DNA of 64,000 bases from Arthrobacter zhangbolii (GTDB taxonomy: Bacteria; Actinomycetota; Actinomycetes; Actinomycetales; Micrococcaceae), in assembly GCF_022869865.1 (NCBI RefSeq), contig NZ_CP094984.1, positions 1,984,001-2,048,000 of the forward strand, in the 5' to 3' direction. Below, piece after piece: positions 16,511 to 29,232 of this stretch (the stretch's first letter is position 1; every line of letters starts with the position of its first letter). The notes under the pieces are model-generated. The model searched no databases and was not told the DNA's origin. It worked only from the letters and a program-made list of their open reading frames with translations. The translations under genes were made by a program, and so were the position numbers.

Positions 16511-16957
16511 ATGGCTATGAAGTTTGATCCGTTCCAGGAACTCGACCGGATGGCACAGGCCCTGCGCGGCGAAGGTTCCCTGCGCGGCATGCCCATGGAC
16601 CTCTACCGGCAGGGTGACCACTACATTCTTGCGGCCGATCTCCCGGGCATCGACCCCGGATCCATCGACGTCGACGTTGACGGCCAGCTCCTGACCATCC
16701 GTGCCCAGCGCACGCTGCACGGCGCTGACGGGGTGAAGTGGCTGACCCGGGAACGTGAAAGCGGATCCTTCCTGCGCCAGCTGAACCTGGGCCAGGGCAT
16801 CGACACCGAAAGGATTGCCGCCAGCTACGAGAACGGCGTCCTGAGCGTGACCATTCCGGTGAGTGAGAAAGCCAAGCCGCGCAAGATTGCCGTCCAGGCG
16901 CCGACGGATGGCGCGGTAATCCAGCAGGACGAACAGCGTGAGGCGGTATCCGCCTAG
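16511..16957 (+). CDS. Small heat shock protein, Hsp20/alpha-crystallin family
   Basis: This 148-residue ATP-independent holdase chaperone binds unfolding proteins in the cytoplasm. The alpha-crystallin domain spans about residues 33-135: ADLPGIDPGSIDVDV at its start and ENGVLSVTIPVSE near its end, the latter containing the conserved GVL motif. GGAGGAG precedes the ATG by 10 nt; a second ATG two codons on is possible. The upstream region carries both a CIRCE and a HAIR operator, so HrcA and HspR probably both repress it. A strong terminator follows about 57 bp after the stop. Confidence 0.95.
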   Translation: MAMKFDPFQELDRMAQALRGEGSLRGMPMDLYRQGDHYILAADLPGIDPGSIDVDVDGQLLTIRAQRTLHGADGVKWLTRERESGSFLRQLNLGQGIDTERIAASYENGVLSVTIPVSEKAKPRKIAVQAPTDGAVIQQDEQREAVSA

Positions 16958-17014
16958 CGGCACGGACGCAAAAGGGAACGCCCGTCCGGCGGGCGGGACA
17001 CGGATAGGCGCCAA

Positions 17015-17047
17015 GGGGCCCGGGAATATCTCCCGGGCCCCTTTTTT
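17015..17047 (+). terminator. Rho-independent terminator of hsp20
   Basis: An 11-bp GC-rich stem (17015-17025 with 17031-17041, 5-nt loop) is followed by six T residues. It lies 57 bp downstream of the hsp20 stop. Confidence 0.92.
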
Positions 17048-17152
17048 GCCCGCCGCAGGCGGTGGCCAATGTCACCGGCAGCGGATTCGGGCACGGCCTC
17101 CGGATGGCGGGATACTGGGTGTTAATCGGCTTTTTCTCCACGGGAAAGAGGG

Positions 17153-17308
17153 ATGACGTTGCGAATGCCCACCATCAACCGTCCAGGCTGGATGATCCAC
17201 GGCGTGCCCCGCGGGCTCCTGGGCCGGCTCTCCCGGCTGGCTACCGCAGCCCAGCTCTCGCTGCTGTCCCTGCTGGGTGCGGCAGCGGTGCTGCTGGAAC
17301 TGTTGTAG
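17153..17308 (+). CDS. Putative 51-residue small protein with hydrophobic C-terminus
   Basis: The ATG at 17153 is preceded by AAAGAGGG, a good ribosome binding site. The peptide begins MTLRMPTINRPGW, has a basic middle (RGLLGRLSRL), and ends in a leucine/alanine-rich hydrophobic stretch of about 20 residues closing in LLELL. This could be a small membrane-associated or amphipathic protein. It lies between the hsp20 terminator and the convergent end of priA. I do not recognise the family, and the frame may be spurious. Confidence 0.4.
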   Translation: MTLRMPTINRPGWMIHGVPRGLLGRLSRLATAAQLSLLSLLGAAAVLLELL

Positions 17309-17321
17309 CCGTGGGCCCGGG

Positions 17322-19466
17322 TTAGAGAACGTCTATTCCGTCTACCCGTACGTAAACAGGATCTCCGGTACGCCTGGCAGATGCTGCGGCTTTGGTGGAG
17401 CGCAGGGCAGCCGTAACGGCCGGTGCCGCCGCATAGGGGAAGAAAAGCAGTGTGCGGAAGCGGCCGCCTGCCCCGCCGAGCTGGCCGTCCCGGACCTCCC
17501 GTGCCTCCGGACCCGTACCCGCATCCGCCAGCGGCGCCGGTCCCACGGTTCGCGTGCCGTCCGGCAGCCCAAGCCGTGCAATGAAGGCATCGAGGCCTTC
17601 CCTGGACCCGGTCAGTTCCGCATAGCGGACAGCAGGGGGCAGCCCGAGTTCGCGCCGCAGTTCCAGCTCCCGTTCGGCTGCGCCGGCCGGGTCCCAGCGC
17701 AGCAGGTGTCCCACGGTGGTGCTGTCATCGGCGGTGACCACCACCAGCCCCTTTTCGCCAGCCGGCCGCACCAGTGCCGCAGCACTGAACCAGCGGCGCA
17801 GCGTATCCTCGCCGGCCCGCAGCGATTCGCGGGAAAGCATCGCGTTGCCGTCCAGCAGGATGGCTGCAGCGTAGCCGCCCGGCGCCACCGGCTCCGCGCC
17901 GGGCGTGGCAACCACCAGTGCCGGGGCGTCGGGAATCTCGGCACGGACGTGGTCTCCGGCCGATGAGATCACCGTGGTGGAGGGAAACGCGCGGCCCAGC
18001 TCTTCGGCTGTGCGTCCTGCCCCCGCAGTGGAGCCGCGAAGGTGCACTCCCCCGCAGTTGCTGCAGTGCCACATAGGCTCCGGCCGGCCACACCAGCGGC
18101 AGGCCGGAGTACCGTTGCGGCTGGCCAGCCCCAACGGGCCCGAGCAGTTCCGGCACCGCGCCGGTTCCCGGCAGTCCTGGCAGGACAGTGCCGGCGAAAA
18201 GCCGGTGCGTGCCACCTGGACCAGCACCGGACCGCGGGTCAGCCCGTCCTGTGCCGCTTTCCAGGCGGTGTGCGGTATCCGTGCCCTGGCAGCCAGCGGG
18301 TCCCGCTCCATGGTGAAGGAATCAGCGGTGCTGACCACCCGGGGCGCCGAGGCACGCACCGTGGAGCGCTCCGCAGCAATCCCTGCGGCCCAGCCGCTGG
18401 CCACCAGCCGCTGGGCCTCCGTGCTGCGCGAATGCGATGCCAGGAGCAATGCTGCCCCCTCCAGCTCGGCCCGCAGCAGCAGCACATCACGGGCATGCTG
18501 ATAGGGTGCCCGCTGTTCGGCATGCAGATCATCGGCGTCGTCCCAGATCACGGCCAGTCCCAGATCCACCACCGGAGCATACGCGGCGGAACGGGTGCCG
18601 ATAGCCACCCGGACATCCCCGTGCAGCAGCTGCAGGAAACTGCGGTAGCGCGGGGTGGGGCCGTCTTCGGCGGTGAGCCGGACGAAGGCGTCGGCGCCTA
18701 TCCGGGCGGTGAGCGCCGTTTGCAGCCGGGCAAGATCCTTGTTGTCGGGCACCACCACCACGGCGCCCCGGCCGGAGATCAGCGTGGACCGGACCGCTTC
18801 GGCCACTTCAGCGGGCCAGTCGCGCGGGCCGTAGCCGCCCAGCGAGGAGAGTACGGCGCGCGGACTGTGCCCGGCGGCAAGATGGGTCAGGAAGCGGGGA
18901 CCGTGCGGATACCGCGCAAACGGGTTGACTCCGGCGCCCTCCGGGCCGGGCAGGACATCTTCCGTTCCGCCCGGAACCCCGGCCGGAGGCTCCCCCGCCC
19001 GGGTCTGCAGCCGGGCCTCGGGGGTGAACTCCTTATCCACCCTGGCGGCCCGGGGCGGGATGGCCACTCGCAGTACGTCATGCACGGTGCCGGCATAGCG
19101 GGCGGCAACTGCTTCGGCCAGGCGCAGGATCCGGGGGGTCAGTACAGGCTGGGGGGAAATAACCTTTCCCAGCGGCATCAGCCGCGCGGTGGTATCCGCT
19201 TCGGCGGCACGTTCGGTGATGAAGCCCGGCAGTTCCTGGCCTCCGAACCGAACCTTCACGCGTGCTCCCGGCACGGCATCCCGGTCGAGTTCGTCAGGAA
19301 CCAGATAGTCGAACGGCCGGTCCAGGTGCGGCAGCGGCGAGTCCAGCAGCACGCGGGCAATCGGGAGCACCGATGCAGGCCGGGCCTTGCCTACGGGCTT
19401 GGCCGACGGCGCGAAGCCGTGCAGCAGGGAAAGCTGCACGGCTTCATCGGAGCGATCCGCGGCCAT
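17322..19466 (-). CDS. priA: PriA-like primosomal protein N', helicase motifs lost
   Basis: This 714-residue protein follows the PriA plan: an N-terminal DNA-binding region (DRPFDYLVPDEL, GARVKVRFGGQELPGF), a degenerate helicase core, and a zinc module with four CxxC pairs between about residues 425 and 475. The Walker A GKT is absent and the DEEH box is replaced by WDDADDLH, so ATP-driven unwinding is unlikely. Helicase-less PriA is known across Actinobacteria, where a role in replication restart is assumed rather than proven. The ATG at 19466 lies 7 bp after the metK stop; longer upstream frames overlap metK. It is co-transcribed with metK. Confidence 0.9.
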   Translation of the reverse strand: MAADRSDEAVQLSLLHGFAPSAKPVGKARPASVLPIARVLLDSPLPHLDRPFDYLVPDELDRDAVPGARVKVRFGGQELPGFITERAAEADTTARLMPLGKVISPQPVLTPRILRLAEAVAARYAGTVHDVLRVAIPPRAARVDKEFTPEARLQTRAGEPPAGVPGGTEDVLPGPEGAGVNPFARYPHGPRFLTHLAAGHSPRAVLSSLGGYGPRDWPAEVAEAVRSTLISGRGAVVVVPDNKDLARLQTALTARIGADAFVRLTAEDGPTPRYRSFLQLLHGDVRVAIGTRSAAYAPVVDLGLAVIWDDADDLHAEQRAPYQHARDVLLLRAELEGAALLLASHSRSTEAQRLVASGWAAGIAAERSTVRASAPRVVSTADSFTMERDPLAARARIPHTAWKAAQDGLTRGPVLVQVARTGFSPALSCQDCREPARCRNCSGPLGLASRNGTPACRWCGRPEPMWHCSNCGGVHLRGSTAGAGRTAEELGRAFPSTTVISSAGDHVRAEIPDAPALVVATPGAEPVAPGGYAAAILLDGNAMLSRESLRAGEDTLRRWFSAAALVRPAGEKGLVVVTADDSTTVGHLLRWDPAGAAERELELRRELGLPPAVRYAELTGSREGLDAFIARLGLPDGTRTVGPAPLADAGTGPEAREVRDGQLGGAGGRFRTLLFFPYAAAPAVTAALRSTKAAASARRTGDPVYVRVDGIDVL

Positions 19467-19473
19467 GGCGGTA

Positions 19474-20697
19474 CTACACGTTGAAGTAGCTGCGGAGGTC
19501 CTCGACCTTGTCCTTGCGCTCCCAGGTGAAGCCTTCATCCTCGCGGCCGAAGTGGCCGTGGGCGGCTGTGCGCTGGTAGATGGGACGCTTCAGGTCCAGT
19601 CCGTTGATGATGCCCAGCGGGCGCAGGTCAAAGACTTCCTGCACGGCGTCGGCAATACGGGCCGGGTCCACCGTTTCGGTGCCGAAGGTCTCCACGTAGA
19701 TACCCACGGGGCGGGCCATGCCGATGGCGTAGGCAATCTGGATTTCCGCGCGCCGGGCCAGGCCGGCGGCCACCACGTTTTTGGCCACCCAGCGCATGGC
19801 GTAGGCCGCGGAGCGGTCCACCTTGCTCGGATCCTTGCCGCTGAACGCTCCCCCGCCGTGGCGGGCGAATCCGCCGTAGGTGTCCACAATGATCTTGCGT
19901 CCGGTCAGTCCGGCGTCCCCCACCGGCCCGCCGATAACAAAGGGACCGCCGGGGTTGATGATGTGCTGGACCTCGGAAATGTCCAGGTCGGTGCCTGCCA
20001 GCACCGGATTGATGACGTGGGCCGCCATGTCGGCGCGCAGCTGCTCAAGATCAAGATCGGCGGCGTGCTGGGTGGAGACCACCACGGAGTCCACGGATAC
20101 GGGGCGGTCTCCGTCGTAGCCGATGGTGACCTGGGTTTTCCCGTCCGGGCGCAGGTACGGGAGCGTTCCGTCCTTGCGGACGGTGGTGAGCCGCTCCGAG
20201 AGACGGTGGGCCAGCCAGATGGGGGTGGGCATCAGGACGGAGGTTTCGTCGCTGGCGTAGCCGAACATGATGCCCTGGTCCCCGGCGCCCTGGGCGTCAT
20301 AGGGGTCCTCAACCTTGCCGGTGCGGTTCTCCAGTGAGTTGAACACGCCGGAGGCAATTTCCGGGGACTGCTGGCCGATGGATACGGAAACGCCGCAGCG
20401 GGCGCCGTCAAAGCCGTTGGCCGAGGAGTCATAACCAATGTCCAGGATGGTGTCACGGACCAGCTGCGGGATCTCAACGTATCCCTCGGTGGTCACCTCG
20501 CCGGCTACATGGACCAGGCCGGTGGTTACGAGTGTTTCGACGGCTACCCGGGATTCGGGATCAACCTTGAGCAGGCCGTCGAGGATTGCGTCACTGATCT
20601 GGTCACAGATTTTGTCCGGGTGGCCTTCAGTGACGGATTCCGAGGTGAAAAGGCGCAGGTTGGACTGCGTCTTGGGAGAGGCGGAAGTAGAAGTCAC
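19474..20697 (-). CDS. metK: S-adenosylmethionine synthetase
   Basis: This 407-residue enzyme makes S-adenosylmethionine from methionine and ATP. Clear motifs are [21 protein letters not shown], here split as [10 protein letters not shown] and [10 protein letters not shown], then [12 protein letters not shown] and the glycine-rich [12 protein letters not shown]. Length and motif order match bacterial MetK. I chose the GTG at 20697, giving [17 protein letters not shown] lies 7 nt before it and there is no good ribosome binding site, so it may be leaderless. coaBC lies upstream and priA directly downstream. Confidence 0.96.
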   Translation of the reverse strand: MTSTSASPKTQSNLRLFTSESVTEGHPDKICDQISDAILDGLLKVDPESRVAVETLVTTGLVHVAGEVTTEGYVEIPQLVRDTILDIGYDSSANGFDGARCGVSVSIGQQSPEIASGVFNSLENRTGKVEDPYDAQGAGDQGIMFGYASDETSVLMPTPIWLAHRLSERLTTVRKDGTLPYLRPDGKTQVTIGYDGDRPVSVDSVVVSTQHAADLDLEQLRADMAAHVINPVLAGTDLDISEVQHIINPGGPFVIGGPVGDAGLTGRKIIVDTYGGFARHGGGAFSGKDPSKVDRSAAYAMRWVAKNVVAAGLARRAEIQIAYAIGMARPVGIYVETFGTETVDPARIADAVQEVFDLRPLGIINGLDLKRPIYQRTAAHGHFGREDEGFTWERKDKVEDLRSYFNV

Positions 20698-20704
20698 AGC
20701 ATTT

Positions 20705-20710
20705 ACTCTA
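20705..20710 (-). promoter_or_regulatory. Putative -10 box of metK
   Basis: TAGAGT on the minus strand ends 7 nt before the proposed GTG start of metK, in the 63-bp gap after coaBC. Confidence 0.4.
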
Positions 20711-20760
20711 CCGGGCGGCCCGGACACTCCCCGAACCGCCCGGATGCGTGCTCAGGTCTG

Positions 20761-22008
20761 TCAGGGGCGGCGGGCAGCCAGTTCGGCGGCAATCCTTGCA
20801 ATGATGCGTGCCGAAACCTCGGTTTTGCTGCCGGCCGCGCTTTCCCCGGCGGACCCGGCGGGCTCTGCCGGTGAGAGAATCCTCACCTCGGTCTGGTCCT
20901 GGCCGAAGACCAGCGACTTGCCAACCTGGTTCAGGACCAGCAGGTCGCAGCCCTTGCGGGCCAGCTTCCGGCGGCCGTATTCCAGGACATCAGTGGTCGC
21001 GTCGCCGGTTTCCGCAGCGAACCCCACGATAAGTGCCGGTGTGGCACCGGTTCCCCGGGCCTGCACGATCTCCTGGAGAATGTCCGGGTTGCGCACCAGC
21101 GTGATCACCGGGTCGGCAGTGTCGTCGCTCTTTTTGATCTTGGTCTCCACCACCTTGTCCGGGCGGAAGTCGGCGACGGCGGCAGCCATCACCACGACGT
21201 CGGAGTCGGCGGCAGCCTTGTGTACCGCCTCGCGCAGTTCAAGGGCGGTTTCCACCCGCACCAGTTCGATGCCGCCGGGCGCCGGAACCTCCATGTGCGC
21301 GGCGATCAGCCGTACCCGGGCACCGGCGGCGAGGGCTGCCTCGGCCAGTGCGGTGCCCTGTTTCCCCGAGGAACGGTTGCCCAGGAACCGGACCGGATCC
21401 AGGGGCTCACGGGTTCCGCCGGCCGTGACCGTGACGGTAATGCCGGACAGCAGGCCGGAAAGCTCTCCGGCCGAACCGGCGGCCTCTTCCACAGCGGCAA
21501 GGGCGGCGGTGAAGATGGTTTCAGGTTCGGGCAGGCGGCCCGGGCCGGAATCCCGGCCGGTCAGCCGGCCCACTGCGGGATCGATCACGACGGCGCCGCG
21601 GCTGCGCAGGGTGGCCACGTTGGCCACGGTGGCGGGATGCGCCCACATCTCAGTGTGCATGGCCGGGGCAAACACCACCGGGCCGCGGGCCATCAGCAGG
21701 GTGTTGGTCAGCAGGTCATTGGCCTGCCCCGTTGCAGCCCGGGCCAGCAGATCCGCGGTGGCCGGAGCCACCACAATCAGGTCCGCCTCATGGCCCAGGC
21801 GCACATGGTTGACTTTGTCCACCTCGTCGAACACCGACGTGGACACGGGGTTCCCGGAAAGTGCTTCCCAGGTGGCAACCCCGACAAACCGGGTGGAGGA
21901 TTCGGTGGGGACAACGGTGACGTTGTGCCCGGCCTCGGTAAAAAGCCGCAGCAGCGACGCAGCCTTGTAGGCGGCGATTCCGCCGCCCACACCCAGAACT
22001 ATGCGCAC
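20761..22008 (-). CDS. coaBC: Bifunctional phosphopantothenoylcysteine decarboxylase/phosphopantothenate-cysteine ligase
   Basis: This 415-residue fusion carries out two steps of coenzyme A synthesis. The N-terminal flavin-dependent CoaC half opens with LGVGGGIAAYKAASLLR and has APAMHTEMWAHPAT, the family PXMNXXMW-type motif. The C-terminal CoaB half starts near residue 190 with ITVTAGGTREPLDPVRFLGN, then SSGKQGTALAEAA. The start is a GTG. It follows rpoZ closely on the same strand, in the conserved actinobacterial order gmk-rpoZ-coaBC-metK. Confidence 0.96.
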   Translation of the reverse strand: MRIVLGVGGGIAAYKAASLLRLFTEAGHNVTVVPTESSTRFVGVATWEALSGNPVSTSVFDEVDKVNHVRLGHEADLIVVAPATADLLARAATGQANDLLTNTLLMARGPVVFAPAMHTEMWAHPATVANVATLRSRGAVVIDPAVGRLTGRDSGPGRLPEPETIFTAALAAVEEAAGSAGELSGLLSGITVTVTAGGTREPLDPVRFLGNRSSGKQGTALAEAALAAGARVRLIAAHMEVPAPGGIELVRVETALELREAVHKAAADSDVVVMAAAVADFRPDKVVETKIKKSDDTADPVITLVRNPDILQEIVQARGTGATPALIVGFAAETGDATTDVLEYGRRKLARKGCDLLVLNQVGKSLVFGQDQTEVRILSPAEPAGSAGESAAGSKTEVSARIIARIAAELAARRP

Positions 22009-22040
22009 GCTGCTGCCTTCCCCCGGTGAACTGCCGCTGC

Positions 22041-22292
22041 TTATTCGGCGGTCTCGTTCGGGCGGACCACCAGCATGCCGTCATTGATCTCGCGCAGGGC
22101 GATGGACAGCGGCTTTTCGTTCAGCTTGGTTTCCACGAGCGGGCCGACATACTCGAACAGGCCCTCGTGCAGCTGGGAGTAGTAGGCGTTGATCTGGCGG
22201 GCACGCTTGGCACCGTAGATGACCAGCGCGTACTTGGAATCGGCTGCTTCGAGCAGGTCGTCGATCGGCGGGTTGATGATGCCTTCAGACAC
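22041..22292 (-). CDS. rpoZ: RNA polymerase omega subunit
   Basis: This 83-residue protein is the smallest RNA polymerase core subunit and helps fold and hold beta'. It contains [27 protein letters not shown] (here recognised as [14 protein letters not shown] and AKRARQI) and the C-terminal [12 protein letters not shown] chose the GTG at 22292 because GGAG lies 7 nt upstream; the frame also opens at a TTG at 22304. It sits between gmk and coaBC. Confidence 0.95.
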   Translation of the reverse strand: MSEGIINPPIDDLLEAADSKYALVIYGAKRARQINAYYSQLHEGLFEYVGPLVETKLNEKPLSIALREINDGMLVVRPNETAE

Positions 22293-22330
22293 AGGGTTCT
22301 CCAAAATTCTTGAACGGGATTCGCGGTTTG

Positions 22331-22900
22331 TCAGCGCTGGCGCGGACTGATTCCCATGAGTGATACAAGCTCAGCTGCAGCCCGCTGGACGTCATCATTA
22401 ATGACGGTGTGATCGAACTCGGACTCGGCAGCAAGTTCCAGTTTAGCTGTTTCCAGCCGTTGCTGCTGCTCTTCGGGCGTTTCCGTGCCGCGCCCGACCA
22501 GACGGCGGACCATTTCGTCCCAGGTGGGCGGGGCCAGGAAGACGAAATTTGCCTCCGGCATGGACTTCTTGACCTGCCGGGCACCCTGCAGGTCAATCTC
22601 CAGGAGCACGCTGCGGCCTTCGGCCATGGCGGCCTCAACGGTGCGGCGAAGGGTTCCATAGCGGTTGCGGCCGTGGACTACGGCCCATTCCAGCATCTGG
22701 TCCTGCTCGATCATGGAATCGAACTCTTCGGCGCTGACGAAGAAGTAGTGCACACCGTCTTCTTCGCCGGGGCGCGGGGCCCTGGTGGTGGCGGATACGG
22801 AAAGCCAGACCTCGGGATAGTTGTCCCGGATGTAGGTGGATACAGTGCCCTTGCCAACTGCGGTTGGACCTGCCAGAACTGTCAGCCGCGGTTGCGACAC
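22331..22900 (-). CDS. gmk: Guanylate kinase
   Basis: This enzyme of about 189 residues converts GMP and ATP to GDP and ADP. The P-loop reads [10 protein letters not shown], with Thr where many homologues have Ser. [21 protein letters not shown] (seen as [13 protein letters not shown] and GVHYFF) forms the GMP-binding region, and [13 protein letters not shown] carries conserved catalytic residues. A GTG at 22900 has TGAGG just upstream; a GTG at 22915 adds five residues and cannot be excluded. It lies between mihF and rpoZ in a conserved order. Confidence 0.95.
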   Translation of the reverse strand: MSQPRLTVLAGPTAVGKGTVSTYIRDNYPEVWLSVSATTRAPRPGEEDGVHYFFVSAEEFDSMIEQDQMLEWAVVHGRNRYGTLRRTVEAAMAEGRSVLLEIDLQGARQVKKSMPEANFVFLAPPTWDEMVRRLVGRGTETPEEQQQRLETAKLELAAESEFDHTVINDDVQRAAAELVSLMGISPRQR

Positions 22901-22943
22901 GTAAACCTCATTCACTCGGTGTTTCTTTGGTGGTGCCGGGACC

Positions 22944-23261
22944 TCAGTGGTGATCCAGCAGGTCGATCAGCGCCTTGCGCTGATGCACTCCCAGCCCCCG
23001 GACCCGGCGGGTAGGCGCTATACCTACCGTAGCCATTATTCCAGCTGCGCGGCGTTCCCCGACACCAGGCAGTGCGCGGAGCAGATCCATCACTTTCAGC
23101 CTGCCCACTGCTTCCTCTCCGGAACGGGAAAGAATGACTTCTTCAATGGAGAGGTCCCCGGATTTAATACGTGACTTGATGTCGGCGCGGACAGCCCGGG
23201 CCGCTGTGGCTTTTTCCCGGGCCCGGGTGCGCTCGGCTTCTGTCAGTGGCTTGAGGTTCAA
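22944..23261 (-). CDS. mihF: Actinobacterial integration host factor (mIHF)
   Basis: This 105-residue nucleoid-associated protein belongs to the mIHF family, unrelated to HU/IHF. The N-terminal helix is charged ([20 protein letters not shown]). The C-terminal helix-hairpin-helix-like DNA-binding part contains [21 protein letters not shown] and [14 protein letters not shown] in segments. In mycobacteria and Streptomyces mIHF bends DNA and affects supercoiling. The start is a TTG with GGGAG 7 nt upstream. A plausible promoter lies at 23316-23345. It sits between pyrF and gmk as in mycobacteria. Confidence 0.94.
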   Translation of the reverse strand: MNLKPLTEAERTRAREKATAARAVRADIKSRIKSGDLSIEEVILSRSGEEAVGRLKVMDLLRALPGVGERRAAGIMATVGIAPTRRVRGLGVHQRKALIDLLDHH

Positions 23262-23315
23262 AAGACACTCCCGAACGAAGACGTACCGCTGTCAGCGGCT
23301 CTGCTGGTAGCTCCG

Positions 23316-23345
23316 AACCTATCCGCATTGGAAGCCCAATTGCAA
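23316..23345 (-). promoter_or_regulatory. Putative promoter of mihF
   Basis: On the minus strand TTGCAA (23340-23345) and TAGGTT (23316-23321) are 18 bp apart, ending 54 bp before the mihF start in the 122-bp gap after pyrF. Confidence 0.45.
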
Positions 23346-23383
23346 TGGAGCCGCCTCAGCGGTCCGTGCCACTCCGTCCGCCG

Positions 23384-24245
23384 TTACCCTGCGGCCGCCA
23401 GCTCCCGTCCGGTCTGCAGGGCGGCTTCCCGCAGCTTCTGCGGATCGGGTCCGGCCCGCAGGATTCCACGGCTGGAGGTGGCCAGCACATTGGGATAGGC
23501 GGCCCCGAAGGTCACGGCCAGATCTGCTGCCGTGGCCCCCTGCGCACCCAGGCCGGGCGCCAGCAGCGGCGCGCGCGTGGCAGCGAGGTCAATTCCCAGA
23601 TCCGTGAGCGCGGTACCCACCGTAGCCCCCACCACCAGGCCCACGGAGCCCAGGCCGCCGTCCGCGGTGCACTCAGTGCCAGTGCCGTTCTCTGCCGCTG
23701 CGGCGGCCGCAATCCCGGCGGCTACGGAGCGCCCCGCGCCGCCGCCGGCATGCTGCACGGAGGCGCCTTCGGGGTTGGAGGTCAGGGCGAGGACGAACAC
23801 TCCCCGCCCCGTCCCGGCGGCAAGGTCCAGGGCCGGGCGCAGGGATTCAAAGCCCAGGTACGGGCTGAGCGTCACAGCATCGGCGGCCAGCGCCGAACCG
23901 TCCCGCAGCCAGGCATCGGCATATGCGGCCATGGTGGATCCGATGTCCCCGCGCTTGGCGTCGGCGATGCTCAGCACGCCGGCATCCGCGCAGGCGGCCA
24001 GGAGTTTCTCCAGCACTGCCAGCCCGGCGGAGCCATGCCGTTCGTACAGGGCCACCTGCGGTTTCAGTGCTGCAGCGTGCTCCCCCACCGCGTCCAACAC
24101 GGTGAGGGAGAAGCGCTCCAGCCCGGCGGCGTCGTCGTTCAGTTCCCAGCCAGCCAGCAGCGCCGGGTGCGGATCGATCCCGACACACAGCGCTCCGCGG
24201 CTGTCCATGGCCGCCCGCAGGCGCGCCCCGAAAGGCTGTACCGGC

Positions 24246-24253
<8 letters not shown>
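23384..24253 (-). CDS. pyrF: Orotidine 5'-phosphate decarboxylase, type 2
   Basis: This 289-residue enzyme decarboxylates OMP to UMP, the last step of the pathway encoded here. The catalytic segment [19 protein letters not shown] carries the DxKxxD-type charged network, and LTSNPEG is typical of the longer type 2 (mycobacterial-type) enzymes. I chose the GTG at 24253 ([12 protein letters not shown]); it overlaps the carB stop by 8 nt, which suggests translational coupling. It is the last pyr gene before mihF. Confidence 0.94.
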
Positions 24254-27541
<3,288 letters not shown>

Positions 27542-27542
<1 letters not shown>

Positions 27543-28720
27543 TAGATGCTCTCCTTGTTCTTGCTGGAGGCCATAAGCTCCACGAAACGGTCAAAGAGGT
27601 AGGCGGAGTCGTGCGGTCCGGCAGCGGCTTCGGGGTGGTACTGCACGGAGAAGGCCGGGATATCCAGGCAGGCGAGGCCTTCCACCACGTTGTCGTTCAG
27701 GGACACGTGGCTCACCTCCACCCGCCCGTAGCGCTCTTCCGGTGCGGTGACGGGTCCGTCCAGCGGCGCGTCAACGGCGAAGCCGTGGTTCTGGCTGGTG
27801 ATCTCCACCTTGCCGGTCCGGCGGTCGAGCACCGGCTGGTTGATGCCGCGGTGTCCGTAGCGCAGCTTGTAGGTGCCGAAGCCCAGGGCACGGCCGAGGA
27901 TCTGGTTGCCGAAGCAGATGCCGAAGAACGGGATCCGGTGGTCCAGCACCTCGCGCAGCATGGCGACCTGCACGTCCGCGGTCGCCGGGTCGCCGGGTCC
28001 GTTGGACATAAACACGCCGTCCGGGTCCAGGGCCCGCAGGTCCTCGAAGGTGGTGGCGGCGGGCAGCACATGGGTGCGGATGCCCCGCTCGGCGAGGCGT
28101 ACCGGGGTCATGGACTTGATGCCCAGGTCAATGGCGGCGACGGTGCCCAGCGGTTCGCCGGCCCAGCCGTGGTCGGCGGGGTCAATCACATAGGCTTCGT
28201 CCACGCTGACCTCTTCGGCCAGCCGCGCCCCTGCCATGCCCTGCTGCGCGCGGACCTCGGCAAGCAGCTCGGCGTCCGGACGCCCGGCGTCGGCACCGGA
28301 GAAAATGCCGGCCTTCATGGCGCCGCGTTCACGCAGGTGGCGGGTGACGGCGCGGGTGTCGACGCCGGAGATTCCGACCACGCCCTGTTCCGCCAGCTGT
28401 TCGTCCAGGGTGGATTCGGACCGCCAGTTGGAGGGGCGCCGGGCGGCGTCGCGCACAATGTAGCCGGCCACCCAGATGCGCCGGGACTCGGCGTCGTCGG
28501 CGTTGACGCCGGTGTTGCCGATGTGGGGTGCCGTCTGCACCACCAGCTGACGGGCGTAGGAAGGATCCGTGATGGTTTCCTGGTAGCCGGTCATGCCGGT
28601 GGCGAAGACCGCTTCACCCAGGGCTGTTCCCTGCGCGCCGTAGGCACGGCCGCGGAAGGTGCGCCCGTCCTCCAGCATCAGGACGGCGGGCGTGGGGTTG
28701 ATGATCTCGTGCACTGTCAC
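27542..28720 (-). CDS. carA: Carbamoyl-phosphate synthase small (glutaminase) subunit
   Basis: This 392-residue class I glutamine amidotransferase hydrolyses glutamine and channels ammonia to CarB. The C-terminal half has [10 protein letters not shown], the nucleophile elbow [15 protein letters not shown] with its cysteine, and the His-Glu pair in [11 protein letters not shown]. The N-terminal half has the CarA-specific [15 protein letters not shown] region. The start is a GTG whose first bases overlap the previous stop (GTGA). It lies between the PH-like gene and carB in the pyr operon. Confidence 0.97.
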
Positions 28721-29232
28721 AGTTGTTCCTCGCTAGGGGTCGCCGATGCCGGCAGAAGTTTCGTGATTGCGTTTACCAGGGGTGTCTTCTCATCGGCGGC
28801 GCGGGTGCGGAAACCGGTGTCCACGCGTTTGGGGCCCAGCTGCCATGTCACGGTGACGAGTCCGTCCTTTTCAACGAACTTGCCGGCCATGCCGCGTTCC
28901 AGGCGGACGCCGATCAGGTCCCCGCGCGGGATCCACAGATCCTCCGCGCCGGAGCGGGCGAAGAGCACGCCTTCGGGGAAGACGGCGGCGGTGGCGTTGG
29001 ACTTTACGCCGAGCCCGTAGAGGGCCACGCGGTCCAGCCAGTCCCCCGCACTGGTGGTCACCACGTACTGGCCCAGGGCCTGGAACGTCGGCTCCTCCAG
29101 TTCCGCGGGCAGGGCCCTGGGCCGGGGAATGTCCTGCTGCCGGCGTCGTCGGCCCCTCCAGCCCAGGGCGAACAGGCCCAGGACAAGGATGAGGAGGGCG
29201 GCCAGGCCCAGGAAGAAGTACAACAGTTCCAT
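28717..29232 (-). CDS. PH-like domain membrane protein of the pyr operon
   Basis: This 171-residue protein has one membrane segment at residues 3-24, an arginine-rich stop ([10 protein letters not shown]), and then a soluble PH-like domain facing the cytoplasm ([20 protein letters not shown] onward, with [18 protein letters not shown]). A gene of this kind sits between pyrC and carA in many Actinobacteria (Rv1382 in Mycobacterium tuberculosis). Its role is unknown; the conserved position suggests a link to pyrimidine synthesis at the membrane. It overlaps both neighbours by 1-4 nt. Confidence 0.8.
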   Translation of the reverse strand: MELLYFFLGLAALLILVLGLFALGWRGRRRRQQDIPRPRALPAELEEPTFQALGQYVVTTSAGDWLDRVALYGLGVKSNATAAVFPEGVLFARSGAEDLWIPRGDLIGVRLERGMAGKFVEKDGLVTVTWQLGPKRVDTGFRTRAADEKTPLVNAITKLLPASATPSEEQL

